From positions 1 to 61,315 of the IMG/VR virus record IMGVR_UViG_3300035665_000037: a stretch of DNA of 61,315 nucleotides; one strand, given 5' to 3'. A model generated the notes under the pieces. The model saw only the letters and a list, made by a program, of their open reading frames with translations. It searched no databases and was not told the DNA's origin. The DNA is from a virus. Each line of letters begins with the position of its first letter. Position 1 is the stretch's first letter. Positions 1 to 8,723 of the stretch are shown here, piece after piece. A program made the translations under genes and the position numbers.

Positions 1-54
1 CTGCAGTGGTGTTCACAGCAGTAACGATACCCTTGTTAGAAAGACCTGTAGCGT
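1..54. repeat. left copy of the 54-base end overlap (circular closure)
   Basis: These 54 bases are identical to 61262-61315 at the other end. Joining the ends at this overlap fuses the open frame at 1-412 with the frame at 60252-61261 without a shift, giving one full-length capsid gene. The repeat lies inside coding sequence and its length resembles an assembler k-mer overlap, so it is best read as evidence of a circular or circularly permuted genome and not as a true direct terminal repeat. Unique length is 61,261 bp. Confidence 0.93.
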
Positions 55-412
55 TGTCAGAAATAAATACAGTCTGACCGGCACGGATAGCAATACCACT
101 TACGTTAGCATCGCTTACAGTGATGGTAGCAGAATCTGCAGCAGCAGCCGCAGAAGAGTCGCAGTTCACATATTTAGTGTGAAGACGTCCTTGTTCAGCC
201 CACTTAATCATGTCTGAGTTAGAAGGCATTTCAGCACCTACCATACGAAGGAAAGATGCGATAGTGCGATTACCATAACGCTCGAACTCCTTCTCGTAAG
301 TATCAGGAAGATACTGATTCAAGAAGTTAAAGTTGGTAATATAGTTTGTCGAAAGGGGCACCTGCTCCGCACTTGGCTGAAGCTGATAACCCGGTGAAGG
401 TAAAACTGCCAT
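1..412 (-). CDS. major capsid protein, N-terminal part (continues from 61261)
   Basis: This is the first 137 codons of the major capsid protein; the gene starts at the ATG at 412-410 and continues across the circular junction to 60252. The N-terminus begins MAVLPSPGYQLQPSAEQVPL and includes a TIASFLRMVGAEMPSNSDMI segment, which resembles the N-terminal arm of capsid proteins in crAss-like and other Bacteroidetes podoviruses. A short Ala-rich stretch (about residues 87-91) leads into a beta-rich region. The scaffold gene lies 18 bases upstream. The combined protein is 473 residues, a normal length for an HK97-fold capsid protein. The identification rests on gene order (portal, scaffold, capsid), length and resemblance. 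Confidence 0.85.
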   Translation of the reverse strand, partial: MAVLPSPGYQLQPSAEQVPLSTNYITNFNFLNQYLPDTYEKEFERYGNRTIASFLRMVGAEMPSNSDMIKWAEQGRLHTKYVNCDSSAAAAADSATITVSDANVSGIAIRAGQTVFISDNATGLSNKGIVTAVNTTA

Positions 413-430
413 TTTTGTAAATTTTAAATT

Positions 431-1534
431 TTAGATTTTTTTAATGCTGCGGATTTTGAGACTCCTGCCGGAATCCGGTGCGACCGCTTTCACCTGCACT
501 CCCCCCTTATTTACAACTTCAGGTGCTCTACGCTCTGACATATTTATATTTTTAGTCTTGCGCATTACATCATCTGTCGCATCAGCTTGTCCTTGTTCGT
601 AAAAGAACTTGGCAAACCTATCGGGGTTCATTGCAATTGACAAAGCCCTATGGTATCCTGCTGCATCCTTAATCAAGCCCTGATCATCCAAAAACTTATT
701 AATAAAGTTTGTTGGTGTTGATTGAACCTTTTTTAATTCTGACGCAGAACCGGGAGAAAACAAAATCTTCTTGTCGTCAATGTTGAACTCAAAACCTTTG
801 AACTCTTTACTAAAGACTTCGTCAGACTTTTGGTCAAACCACTTACGCTTCCGGTTGTTTTCTTCATTCAGGGTTTTTGCCTGCTGTGTATATTGACGGT
901 ATGCCTCATACTCCTCATTCTCTTCGGGAGACAAACCATTTGCTCTTGACTCAAGAGGCAGTTTGTACTTCTCCTTCTGTTCGTTGAAGTAATTCTTGGC
1001 TTCCGCAATAGCCTTTTTACGTGCGATCTTTATCTTCTTAATTTTAGACTCATCATCAATGTCTTCATCGTACGAGTAGTCCTCCATTAACACATCAATG
1101 TCTTCTTTGTCAAGACCCTTCTGTGTAGAAGCAAGATATTCACGAAGAACTTGATCAGGCTCCATTTCATCGTAGTCCTTGTTGACTTTAATAAAGTCAT
1201 CAAACCCACGGCCTGTCTCCTTCTTAAATTTCATATAAGCAGCTACGTCTTCAGGGAGAGGATCAGACTCTTGTCGTTCTGATACCAACTCATCAAAAGA
1301 GTTTATCTGCTTATTATAGCGTTTTCCAATATATGAAAGAACTTGTTCTTCTGTTAGTTCAGGCTCATCTTCTTTGGTTTGTTCTGTAGAAGTTTCAAGG
1401 TTTGACGTGTCGATTTTTATATCGTTCGTCTGTTCACCGTTCATTTCCTTCTCATGCTTTTCAAGAAGTTCTTTTTCAACTTCCTGTATGCTTTTACCTT
1501 CTGATGAGTCAAGAGCTCTTACTTTGATTTCCAT
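431..1534 (-). CDS. putative capsid scaffolding protein
   Basis: This 367-residue protein is very acidic and Lys/Glu-rich in its first half, predicted mostly helical, with a basic C-terminal tail ending LKIRSIKKI. The mix of acidic helices plus a basic capsid-binding tail, and the position between portal and major capsid genes, are the usual signs of a scaffolding protein, which would nucleate capsid assembly inside the procapsid and leave before packaging. The ATG at 1534 is preceded by an A/T-rich leader (about 48 bases) that contains a TAAATTTG string. No protease gene is recognisable nearby, so scaffold removal may not need a phage protease. The function is inferred from context. Confidence 0.65.
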   Translation of the reverse strand: MEIKVRALDSSEGKSIQEVEKELLEKHEKEMNGEQTNDIKIDTSNLETSTEQTKEDEPELTEEQVLSYIGKRYNKQINSFDELVSERQESDPLPEDVAAYMKFKKETGRGFDDFIKVNKDYDEMEPDQVLREYLASTQKGLDKEDIDVLMEDYSYDEDIDDESKIKKIKIARKKAIAEAKNYFNEQKEKYKLPLESRANGLSPEENEEYEAYRQYTQQAKTLNEENNRKRKWFDQKSDEVFSKEFKGFEFNIDDKKILFSPGSASELKKVQSTPTNFINKFLDDQGLIKDAAGYHRALSIAMNPDRFAKFFYEQGQADATDDVMRKTKNINMSERRAPEVVNKGGVQVKAVAPDSGRSLKIRSIKKI

Positions 1535-1582
1535 TTAATTAGATTTAATTTGATACAAATTTATACAAAAAAACTATATTTC

Positions 1583-4018
1583 CTATCGAGGTTCAAATTC
1601 TGCTAAATCAAACCCGTCAAGCGTGTCCTCGTTAGACTCGAAGTTCATAGGAGGAAGGTTGTTTTTTCTTTGGTTAATCAGCTTGGATTGCTCCGTATTT
1701 TGCTGACTAATCCTTCTTGCCTTCTCTTTCTCCTTCATATCCTCCCTGCTCATTATAGCGGTCTCCTTAAGACCACCTAACTGCATTTGGTATTGGAACT
1801 CCTCGTTCATGAGCATTCGCTTCATCTCAGCCTCAGCTCTTAGCTTCTCAATATCGAAAGCTACCTCGGCTTGCTTAAGCTGCATCTTGGCCTGAGACTC
1901 AAGCTGAATCTTTTGCATAGCCGTTTGTGCCGCCATCTGCTGAGATTGAAGTTGTTGCTGAGCCATCATGGCCTGCTTCTGCATCTCCATCTTCTCCTGT
2001 CGGTCTTGTTTCTTTACACGTTTAACCTTAAGTAACTGATTAGCAAGCTTTATATTCTTGATTTCCCTGATGTCGATGGCATCCTCAAGGTTGATGTCTC
2101 CCTTAGACAGGGCCATTTGAATGTTGGCCTCAAGCTGAGCTTTCTGCTCTTCATCCGGAGATACCTCGATAAATATACCAAAGTCATATATGTACAAATC
2201 CTTAATCTCATTGAGTAAGGATACATTGTACTTGCCTATCTTATTAGCGAAATCATCTTTAAAGTCTGCGTATTCCAAAATATCTGCAACACGGTAGGTA
2301 AGGGCCTCAGCAAGCGACCTATAAATAAATAAGCCTCCTTCGAGAATGTGGCGTGTAGCCGTATTAGAGTTAAGTGCAGCGAGCTTTTGGACCCCTACCA
2401 ATGCGTTTGGATCAGGCGTTGAGCCATCTCTTACTTCATTCAGACCGGTTACCGACCTGATCATATCAAGGTAGTGATTGTAGTTTGCTATCAGCATCTG
2501 TGTTTTAGAAGCCCCCGAATTAGAGGTAAGCTGCTGAATAGGTATTCTTGCATTGTTGAAATCTCCCTCTTGAGTATAACTACGTCCGATGACGCTACCC
2601 GTTTGGAAGTAAAGACGCAACGCATCTTCAGGATTGTATGCCTGACCTGTACCCAAGTCTACTTCATTGAGACCATCGGCATCAATGAATACACCATCAG
2701 GAACAGTACGAGCAATAACCTGCTGAAGCTTTAAGTGAGTAAGTTGAATTAAGTCAGCGAATGGAACCATTCTACGTACAAGAGATTCAATAACCCCTTT
2801 GTACATTCTTGGTGCAACCGCTATATAATTTGGTAACGCATGTTGAGATGTTGACTTTGGTCTTACCATGTTCTCTGACATCTTCCATTTAAGCAAGATG
2901 TTAGTACCCATAACCATCACACCTTCATACCATACGTCAATAGTCTTTTCTATTTTTTCAAACTTTCCTTCCTCCATCATTTCATAAGGAGGGTTGAACT
3001 GATCATCTTTCTCAATCATTCTTGTTCCACCACCATCAAGAATTTTTTTCTTGTAAACAATTTTCTTGGTGCTCTTATAGTTGAAATAAAGAAGTGTTGC
3101 TGTATCACGATAGAACAAACTGTTCTCATAAAAACGTGCTACGTTGTAGTAGTCATACCAACTCTGAGAGTACATAGATATTTCTTGCAACTGCTCACGT
3201 GTAAGTGTTGGATCAATCTTCAACAACTCTGTAATTGGAAGCGTTTTAATTTCTCCCCAATAAAAACAATCCTGAAAGAATGGATCTTCTGTATAGCTAT
3301 ATACAATATTTGCAGGATCTACATACGAAATTTGAACACCGGCTCCGGGAAGGAACTCGTGCTTTGCACAACCAATACCAAGTACAGTAATATCGTAGTC
3401 AATACGCTTACGTGTATCTTGATAATGATTCTCATCAAATAGTGTATTGATCGCTTCTTCTTCAGCAATCTCAATTGCAGGCTTATAATTAAGCTGCATA
3501 TATAGTGATAATTCTTCGTCAGTTTCAGGAAGCTCATCAGGGTCCATCATAAATGGATTGGCACCCGTTTCTTGTTGAATAGTAGTAAGAACATCTTTCG
3601 CAGCCATCTGTCCCTCGATCATATCTTGGTACTTGCTGCGCTTTGATTGTGACATTGCATCTTGTGCGTATGCTTTCACTTTGAACAAGCGATCTGACAT
3701 ACCATTCACAACAATGTCTACAAACTTTGGTAAAATAGGTACAGGCGTCCAATCTAAATTTAGATATGACAAATCTCCGTCTATTGCAAGTTCATTTTTA
3801 TACTTCTGCACAGACTGTTCACCACGAGCATATAATCTCAGTCTATGGAAATCACGCCATTGACTGTAATATCTGCATTGATTACCATCTTTGCGAAACC
3901 ACTCGTATTGGATCGCTTGACCTACCTGTAGACCAAACGCATCGGAAGCTTTCTCTGCATCAGTTACAAACTGACCCGGAAAGCCTGTTGCGGATATGTT
4001 AACTACTACATCTTTCAT
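1583..4018 (-). CDS. portal protein
   Basis: This 811-residue protein has the length and layout of the large portal proteins of crAss-like phages: a mixed alpha/beta wing and stem region, followed by a long Gln/Met/Ala-rich helical C-terminus (about residues 670-760, with many QMQ and QQQ runs) expected to form the barrel inside the capsid. Twelve copies would form the ring at the packaging vertex that binds the terminase and later the tail. It starts at the ATG at 4018, which overlaps the TerL stop codon as ATGA, so translation is probably coupled. TerL upstream and scaffold and capsid downstream support the call. Confidence 0.88.
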   Translation of the reverse strand: MKDVVVNISATGFPGQFVTDAEKASDAFGLQVGQAIQYEWFRKDGNQCRYYSQWRDFHRLRLYARGEQSVQKYKNELAIDGDLSYLNLDWTPVPILPKFVDIVVNGMSDRLFKVKAYAQDAMSQSKRSKYQDMIEGQMAAKDVLTTIQQETGANPFMMDPDELPETDEELSLYMQLNYKPAIEIAEEEAINTLFDENHYQDTRKRIDYDITVLGIGCAKHEFLPGAGVQISYVDPANIVYSYTEDPFFQDCFYWGEIKTLPITELLKIDPTLTREQLQEISMYSQSWYDYYNVARFYENSLFYRDTATLLYFNYKSTKKIVYKKKILDGGGTRMIEKDDQFNPPYEMMEEGKFEKIEKTIDVWYEGVMVMGTNILLKWKMSENMVRPKSTSQHALPNYIAVAPRMYKGVIESLVRRMVPFADLIQLTHLKLQQVIARTVPDGVFIDADGLNEVDLGTGQAYNPEDALRLYFQTGSVIGRSYTQEGDFNNARIPIQQLTSNSGASKTQMLIANYNHYLDMIRSVTGLNEVRDGSTPDPNALVGVQKLAALNSNTATRHILEGGLFIYRSLAEALTYRVADILEYADFKDDFANKIGKYNVSLLNEIKDLYIYDFGIFIEVSPDEEQKAQLEANIQMALSKGDINLEDAIDIREIKNIKLANQLLKVKRVKKQDRQEKMEMQKQAMMAQQQLQSQQMAAQTAMQKIQLESQAKMQLKQAEVAFDIEKLRAEAEMKRMLMNEEFQYQMQLGGLKETAIMSREDMKEKEKARRISQQNTEQSKLINQRKNNLPPMNFESNEDTLDGFDLAEFEPR

Positions 4019-6255
4019 TTAATAAGTTCACTTAGTGTTCCACCATTAGTGTACCTTGCGAAATTAATACTAATTTTCGACTCTTTTTTCTCAGGTAAAT
4101 ATACATGTTTTTGGTTTGCCATAATAGCTAAACCTGAACTAATAGAAGCATCATGCTTAGTTCTGTCATTAATATCAAATTTTGCCCAATCTTCAAGAGT
4201 CCTTATGAACGGCATTGCACCCATTTCATCCGGATCTCTATAGGTTCCGGTTAGGTCAATACCGATGTATTTTTCTATGTATGTTTCAATTGCCGAAGCA
4301 TGAGCTTGCTTTACTTCCTCCGAAGAGTTCGGTATACCACCAAGCTCCCTTTCAGTTTTACTCAACTTATTGAGTATCCTGTCAGGTCGGTTCATTGAAA
4401 ACGCACGATACCCTCTGTTCTTAAAGTGGTACAATAAACGAGGCTTGTTGTTCTCGGCAAGCACCGGCATCCCATAAAACACGCAAGCCATTAAAACGTC
4501 CTCAAAAAATATCTCAGCCGTCTGAGGTCTTGCTATGTATTCTAAGAAAAACTGACTAACCGGGGCGTCATCCATGTGGTATTTGGTCATCCCATGTAGC
4601 GATCCGTTAGATCCTCTACCTCCAACCACTGCCGATATATCGTATGGGTCACAGCCAAATGATCCAAGATGCTCGTTCCCGGGGTACTTTACCCCATTCC
4701 TTGTAGCCACATTGTTCTGAATATTAGGTGGTGGAAACCAACTCACAAGGAACCGGCCTCTTTGGTCCGGGGTCCATACCACCTTGGTATCCTTTTCCCC
4801 GTCCTTCCAATGAAAGGTACCACGTGTATAGGTATGCTCAGGAATCTGAGAATCATTATAGTCAATCTGTTGGTATATCTTGGTCAGGTTGAATATAGCA
4901 GACTTGCTCTCGTCACGAAAAGCATGGCTTTCAGTGCGAGGAAACTGACGATAGAACTCATTCAGCGCATCGGCATCACTCTTAAGTGATTCAACCTCAG
5001 CCTCCCAATAGTCTATGGCTCCGTTGGTAATCATCCCCCCATCTACACCACGAATAGGCTCTGTCGGCTTTCTAAATACCGGCATACCGTATATATCAAT
5101 GAACCCTTCCATGTTCCATTCCATAGGAATAAATAGGGAATAGAGTCCGCTTTTAGTCTGCCCGTTAGCGTTCCGATTATTTACGGACGAATCCTCGTAC
5201 AATTTCTTGTAGTTATCTCCCCCTTTGCTTAGAGCGTTTGAGGTAGACCCCATCATACACTTGCCCACAATCTTGCTACCAACCCTAAGACAGGTCTTTG
5301 TTACCCTCCAATTGTTCAGGATATTGTTTGGCTTTACCCACTTTGCGCTCTCATCGTGCGCAAGAAACAGTAGCTTTTCACCGTCATAAGAGTTCTCCTC
5401 AGTGTTCTTCCAATCTATCGTGGTGTCGAGACCATCGACACCGCTTCCTTCGGCAGTGTTGGTCATGTTCTTCTTAGTAATCTTTGAAGCCGGTACTCTG
5501 TAGGCAAGCTCAGTCTTAGGCTTGTCCATACCATCCATGATCGGCCGGAAGAAGAATGGCAGCCTGCTATTGATTGGCACCACCTTGTCTGTGAACATCT
5601 TCTTGGCGTCCGCACCCGTTTTAGACAAGATACCTATCCTTGAGTCCCGGGCAAGAGTGGCTAAATTAACGCACTCTGAGGAAGACATAAAGGAAAAGCC
5701 TGAACGTCTGATCTTTAGGTATATCATACCAAAGCACCTTGGGTCTGCCCGGCACGCCTCCCAAAAGATAAAGAATATCCTGTTGGCCTCCCGGTAATCA
5801 GGATAGCCTACGTCAATACTTGACCATTGTAAGTACATGTAGTGAGATCCGGTAACATAGCATGACTTACCATTATTCATAAACCAAAAGCCATTTTCAC
5901 GATAGTCGAACTCCTGCTCAATGTAATCCACCCACCGGTTCTTAAACTCGGCAGGCATCTCGTTCCATTGGAAGATAGACTGAATCTTAGATAGTTCTTT
6001 TGGTAAATCCCTGCGCTCCCAATACTGCTCAGAAGAAATTGAGTCTCTGCTATAACACTCCTTTGGTACTGCCGGTAGGGCAATAATTAGCCCTTCGATA
6101 TTTATGATCTGTCCAATCTGTCCTGTCTTGGAGATAACCACCATATCGTACTGCTCGTTATACCCATACTTCCAAGACCGTACTCCGTTCTTTTTTGATA
6201 TGGCATTCTGTGGCACATGGTCTTTAACGACCCGATATAGACCTTCGTTCTGCAA
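4015..6255 (-). CDS. terL: terminase large subunit
   Basis: This 746-residue protein is the DNA-packaging motor. The N-terminal ATPase half contains the LKIRRSGFSFMSSSECVN segment near residue 183, where crAss-like terminases carry their Walker A-like site, and FLAHDESAKW near residue 290, which fits the Walker B/DE region. The C-terminal half has the RNase H-like nuclease features, including CDPYD near residue 537 and ASISSGLAIMA near the end. It overlaps the upstream small gene by 32 bases and the portal by 4, a coupled packaging operon. The protein is long for a TerL, as in crAss-like phages. Family assignment is by resemblance and gene order. Confidence 0.88.
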   Translation of the reverse strand: MQNEGLYRVVKDHVPQNAISKKNGVRSWKYGYNEQYDMVVISKTGQIGQIINIEGLIIALPAVPKECYSRDSISSEQYWERRDLPKELSKIQSIFQWNEMPAEFKNRWVDYIEQEFDYRENGFWFMNNGKSCYVTGSHYMYLQWSSIDVGYPDYREANRIFFIFWEACRADPRCFGMIYLKIRRSGFSFMSSSECVNLATLARDSRIGILSKTGADAKKMFTDKVVPINSRLPFFFRPIMDGMDKPKTELAYRVPASKITKKNMTNTAEGSGVDGLDTTIDWKNTEENSYDGEKLLFLAHDESAKWVKPNNILNNWRVTKTCLRVGSKIVGKCMMGSTSNALSKGGDNYKKLYEDSSVNNRNANGQTKSGLYSLFIPMEWNMEGFIDIYGMPVFRKPTEPIRGVDGGMITNGAIDYWEAEVESLKSDADALNEFYRQFPRTESHAFRDESKSAIFNLTKIYQQIDYNDSQIPEHTYTRGTFHWKDGEKDTKVVWTPDQRGRFLVSWFPPPNIQNNVATRNGVKYPGNEHLGSFGCDPYDISAVVGGRGSNGSLHGMTKYHMDDAPVSQFFLEYIARPQTAEIFFEDVLMACVFYGMPVLAENNKPRLLYHFKNRGYRAFSMNRPDRILNKLSKTERELGGIPNSSEEVKQAHASAIETYIEKYIGIDLTGTYRDPDEMGAMPFIRTLEDWAKFDINDRTKHDASISSGLAIMANQKHVYLPEKKESKISINFARYTNGGTLSELIK

Positions 6256-6517
6256 ATCCTTGTTTTGTATCTGTTCTGTTTACTCCGTTTTCAAGCATCT
6301 CGAGTCCTTCTCGCTCTGCCTCTATTCTGTTTAAAATCTCAAAAGCATCGAAGATGGCAAGCTTCTTAGTTGCTGCTGCATTCTTTAACCTGTCAGCCGC
6401 AAGCTCATCATCCGGATCAGGCTTGATAATATCTTCCTTAGCCACCTTGATGAGCTGCTCAACTGCCCGGTATCCTGCAGCAATTATATCGGTCTTAAGT
6501 TCTTTTACATCTTTCAT
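6224..6517 (-). CDS. small helical protein, candidate terminase small subunit
   Basis: This 97-residue protein is almost all helix. A segment RAVEQLIKVAKEDIIKPDPD is followed by an invariant-looking RLKNAAATKKLAIFDAFEIL stretch. Proteins of this size and pattern often sit just before terL in phages of aquatic and gut Bacteroidetes. The position directly upstream of and overlapping terL suggests it is the small subunit that recognises phage DNA and regulates the motor, but no DNA-binding helix-turn-helix is obvious. The neighbouring upstream gene ends at its start with a 4-base overlap. An unrelated packaging accessory remains possible. Confidence 0.5.
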   Translation of the reverse strand: MKDVKELKTDIIAAGYRAVEQLIKVAKEDIIKPDPDDELAADRLKNAAATKKLAIFDAFEILNRIEAEREGLEMLENGVNRTDTKQGFAERRSISGR

Positions 6518-7077
6518 AGCACAATCGTTATTTGATGATCATACATTCTATACAGCTTCTCACCATCTACCTCAAACTCATACTCACTATCAGGCTTGAA
6601 ACAAACCTTGTCGCCCTGACCTACACCTTGTGAAACAAGATATGCGTTAGGGTATACCATCTCTCCCATAAGAGGCTCATGGGTAAATGGCTTTTTGATG
6701 TAGGATTCAGTAGCAGGGATTGGCTTTACAAAGCAGTACCTGTCATAGGTATGCCACTTGCCATCTTGTTTATATAGAAAGAATTGATCGGGATCAATTA
6801 AGAACACGTCATCACGAAAGAAAGAGCGACCGCTTTTCTGCCGGCCTCTCATGTCGTTATAAAACTTGAATACGTTATGATGCACAAGAAGGGTATCACC
6901 TTTCTTAACAGGTCCATCATATTTATAGGGAACCTCTTCCACTATAGCATAGCGGTTAGAGAACTTGTGGTCCTCTTCAGAAGTGTTTATAATTAAGTCG
7001 ATGCCACCTACCTGCTTGGTGTTGGAATACCTTGTTCCTTCTTGTGGCTTTACAATAAAGTTGAATAGAGACTGCAT
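6514..7077 (-). CDS. conserved protein with GroES-like features
   Basis: This 187-residue protein begins with FNFIVKP, then has RYAIVEEVPYKYDGPVKKGD followed by TLLVHHNVFKF and a C-terminal VSQGVGQGDKVCFKPDSEYE segment. The order (N-terminal strand, 'iV.evp', 'Kkgd.llVhh') parallels the beta-barrel of GroES-type co-chaperonins, with an insertion in the middle (about residues 70-130). Proteins like this are found near the packaging genes of crAss-like and related phages. It may be a co-chaperonin-like or virion assembly protein, and could be compared with the clear GroES at 23218-23475. Gene overlaps of 1 and 4 bases place it in the terminase operon. The GroES-like fold is inferred from pattern only. 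Confidence 0.45.
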   Translation of the reverse strand: MQSLFNFIVKPQEGTRYSNTKQVGGIDLIINTSEEDHKFSNRYAIVEEVPYKYDGPVKKGDTLLVHHNVFKFYNDMRGRQKSGRSFFRDDVFLIDPDQFFLYKQDGKWHTYDRYCFVKPIPATESYIKKPFTHEPLMGEMVYPNAYLVSQGVGQGDKVCFKPDSEYEFEVDGEKLYRMYDHQITIVL

Positions 7078-7304
7078 CAGTAGTTTATATTATATTCGAT
7101 GGCAAAAGGAATAGTGTGGTTGAACTCCTTCCACAATAGCACCTCCTGCTTTTCGTTTATAATATAAATTCTAATTGAACCTACTTGTGGTTCAAACTTT
7201 ATGAGGTGTATCTCGTATGTATCATTAAGAACCTTCTGACCAACAAGGTAGTGCATTGCACCTCCCTTGTAGTCGGGCCCTACCGATATTTTCCTTATGT
7301 CCAT
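7077..7304 (-). CDS. small conserved phage protein of the packaging operon, unknown function
   Basis: This 75-residue protein contains ISVGPDYKGGAMHYLVGQ near the start and WKEFNHTIPFAIEYNINY at the end. I recall this pattern from small proteins of crAss-like phages, where the function is also unknown. It is predicted to be a compact beta-rich domain with no membrane segment. It overlaps the next gene by one base, and a 27-base A/T-rich gap separates it from the upstream fibre-type gene. Expression with terminase and portal suggests a role in head assembly or packaging, but nothing in the sequence shows this. Confidence 0.7.
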   Translation of the reverse strand: MDIRKISVGPDYKGGAMHYLVGQKVLNDTYEIHLIKFEPQVGSIRIYIINEKQEVLLWKEFNHTIPFAIEYNINY

Positions 7305-7331
7305 TCAATTTGATTTAATTTAATTGTAAAG

Positions 7332-7568
7332 TTAGTGAACTACACCGAGATAATCAGTACCTGTTATGCGATAAACATTCCCGGCTACCAACCCTGCAGC
7401 CAATGCGGCAGCGTTATTCGCATACACGGGGACGTTTGGTAATGGAAGAGCAAGTATATCTCCCACTGTAAAATTTTTTGTTTTGTTGCTGTCTTCAGCG
7501 TCTGTGCCGATCAGTTTATCAGCATAGGTTACGTTGTTGTCTGTTGCGTAAGAATTAATGTTTGCCAT
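7332..7568 (-). CDS. short fibre-adaptor-like protein
   Basis: This 78-residue protein shares its N-terminal module with the 1,939-residue fibre at 12963-18782: both have a DxLIGTDxE(D/N)xNxTKNFT pattern within the first 40 residues. The rest is a short Ala-rich region ending in YRITGTDYLGVVH. It could be an orphan copy of the fibre's capsid- or tail-attachment domain, a small decoration protein, or a remnant of a longer fibre. It begins a group of four small virion-type genes next to the fibres. The start is the ATG at 7568. Confidence 0.6.
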   Translation of the reverse strand: MANINSYATDNNVTYADKLIGTDAEDSNKTKNFTVGDILALPLPNVPVYANNAAALAAGLVAGNVYRITGTDYLGVVH

Positions 7569-7579
7569 TTTATTAAATT

Positions 7580-8050
7580 TTAGCAGATAATACTTCCATT
7601 TATAGTAACATAAGCATAGTTAGCTCCTGTAGATATAGTAATAAAATATGAACATCCTCCTGCCGAAGATGGACAACCCGTGCTATCTCCTCCAACTGAC
7701 TCTCCATTTACACCTGAAAGTTCTATGCTATCTCCATTTGATAATCCTGTAATAGTGGCAAAAAATGTACAAGTACCGGAACCAACATTTCCTAAATTTA
7801 CTTTATTACCACCATTTACACTATACGCCAAACTTGCTGATGTACTTACGTACTTAGCATATATAAACAAATCAGTAGATGATGTGCAAGCCTGTACTGC
7901 GGATACAACTCCTGCACCACCTGTAACTGTATACACATTTATTCCATCAGAATACTCACCATTACTTGCAGTAGTAGTAAGTGCTTCATTGGTATATAAC
8001 GTACAACTTGTCGTTATCGGATTACACAAAGTATATATAGTAAGTGCCAT
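7580..8050 (-). CDS. putative virion/fibre accessory protein with a YSDG module
   Basis: This 156-residue Ser/Thr/Gly-rich protein is predicted to be all beta. Near the N-terminus it has YTNEALTTTASNGEYSDGIN, matching the YTD-LTT-APDG-YSDG module seen in the proteins at 51679-52938 and 52950-53195. Two Ig-like strand repeats follow (for example NGDSIELSGVNGES). It may be a small fibre, tip or decoration protein. Four cysteines lie in the C-terminal half, including SSAGGCSYF. It sits between two other small virion-type genes with 10-12 base gaps. Host-surface or glycan binding is plausible but not shown. Confidence 0.55.
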   Translation of the reverse strand: MALTIYTLCNPITTSCTLYTNEALTTTASNGEYSDGINVYTVTGGAGVVSAVQACTSSTDLFIYAKYVSTSASLAYSVNGGNKVNLGNVGSGTCTFFATITGLSNGDSIELSGVNGESVGGDSTGCPSSAGGCSYFITISTGANYAYVTINGSIIC

Positions 8051-8059
8051 ATCTATTAA

Positions 8060-8368
8060 TTAACAATCAAAGCATCCGCAATAAGCGTCATAATCTATAC
8101 AAGCCTGACTCTTGCTGCTTGAATCATATCCCATGCAATAAGCCCATGAAGCCTGCAAATCAGATTTCACAACAAGTTGATTGCTTGACTTAGCTGCATA
8201 AGAAGCTTTGTTTGGATTCAAGTATATATAATTAGCTGCTGTAGACTTTGTTATCTCTCTGCCATCAGAAGTAAAGCTACCCTTTTGTTGGAACACGCCA
8301 TTACTAATAGCATTTGATAAATTGCTACGAGACACACACTGATTATTTGCTAAATCATTCCAAGCCAT
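8060..8368 (-). CDS. small Cys-tailed putative virion protein
   Basis: This 102-residue protein starts with MAWNDLANNQCVSRSNLSNA, has a Ser/Asn-rich middle with SNQLVVKSDLQASWAY, and ends in a compact Cys-rich tail CIDYDAYCGCFDC. Similar short CxC tails end the proteins at 52950-53195 (CCNC) and 53208-57680 (CCGC). The tail could bind a metal or form disulphides after virion release. The location among fibre accessory genes suggests a structural role. No enzyme motif is seen. Confidence 0.55.
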   Translation of the reverse strand: MAWNDLANNQCVSRSNLSNAISNGVFQQKGSFTSDGREITKSTAANYIYLNPNKASYAAKSSNQLVVKSDLQASWAYCMGYDSSSKSQACIDYDAYCGCFDC

Positions 8369-8370
8369 AA

Positions 8371-8721
8371 TTATGCGTTAGGTTCTGTTATTTCAGGTTG
8401 AGGAGGTTCGGGCTGAGGAGGAGTCGGAGGTACATACTCTCCTGTTATAACAAGATTAAGTTGCTCAGCTACCCAATTGTAAGCATACTCATTTGTATCC
8501 CAATTGTCATAAGCTTCTCCTGTCATGGAGATGTTTCCACCAACAAGCCCCACAACCCTAACAGTAGGATTAGGAATACCATCGTAAACTACTTCTTTCA
8601 TTAATTCATAATTGAACGTAGCTGAAGTTTGAAGATTGTCTCCTGAACAAAAAACATTAAGGATAGTAGCTTCTACTTCCTGTCCACTGTACCATACTTG
8701 AGTAGGTTGAATTGTTTTCAT
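8371..8721 (-). CDS. small putative virion protein, unknown function
   Basis: This 116-residue protein starts MKTIQPTQVWYSGQEVEATI and ends in a Pro/Glu/Gln-rich tail (PPTPPQPEPPQPEITEPNA). The folded part looks beta-rich, with NISMTGEAYDNWDTNEYAYN before a short helix. The flexible Pro-rich tail and the 2-base gap to the S74 fibre gene upstream suggest a tail or baseplate accessory made together with the fibres. I do not recognise a family. Confidence 0.55.
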   Translation of the reverse strand: MKTIQPTQVWYSGQEVEATILNVFCSGDNLQTSATFNYELMKEVVYDGIPNPTVRVVGLVGGNISMTGEAYDNWDTNEYAYNWVAEQLNLVITGEYVPPTPPQPEPPQPEITEPNA

Positions 8722-8723
8722 TT

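Noticed and set aside
1-54. 54-base terminal repeat as a genuine packaged direct terminal repeat
   Set aside because: It lies within the capsid coding sequence and is as short as a typical assembly overlap; it only supports circular closure.
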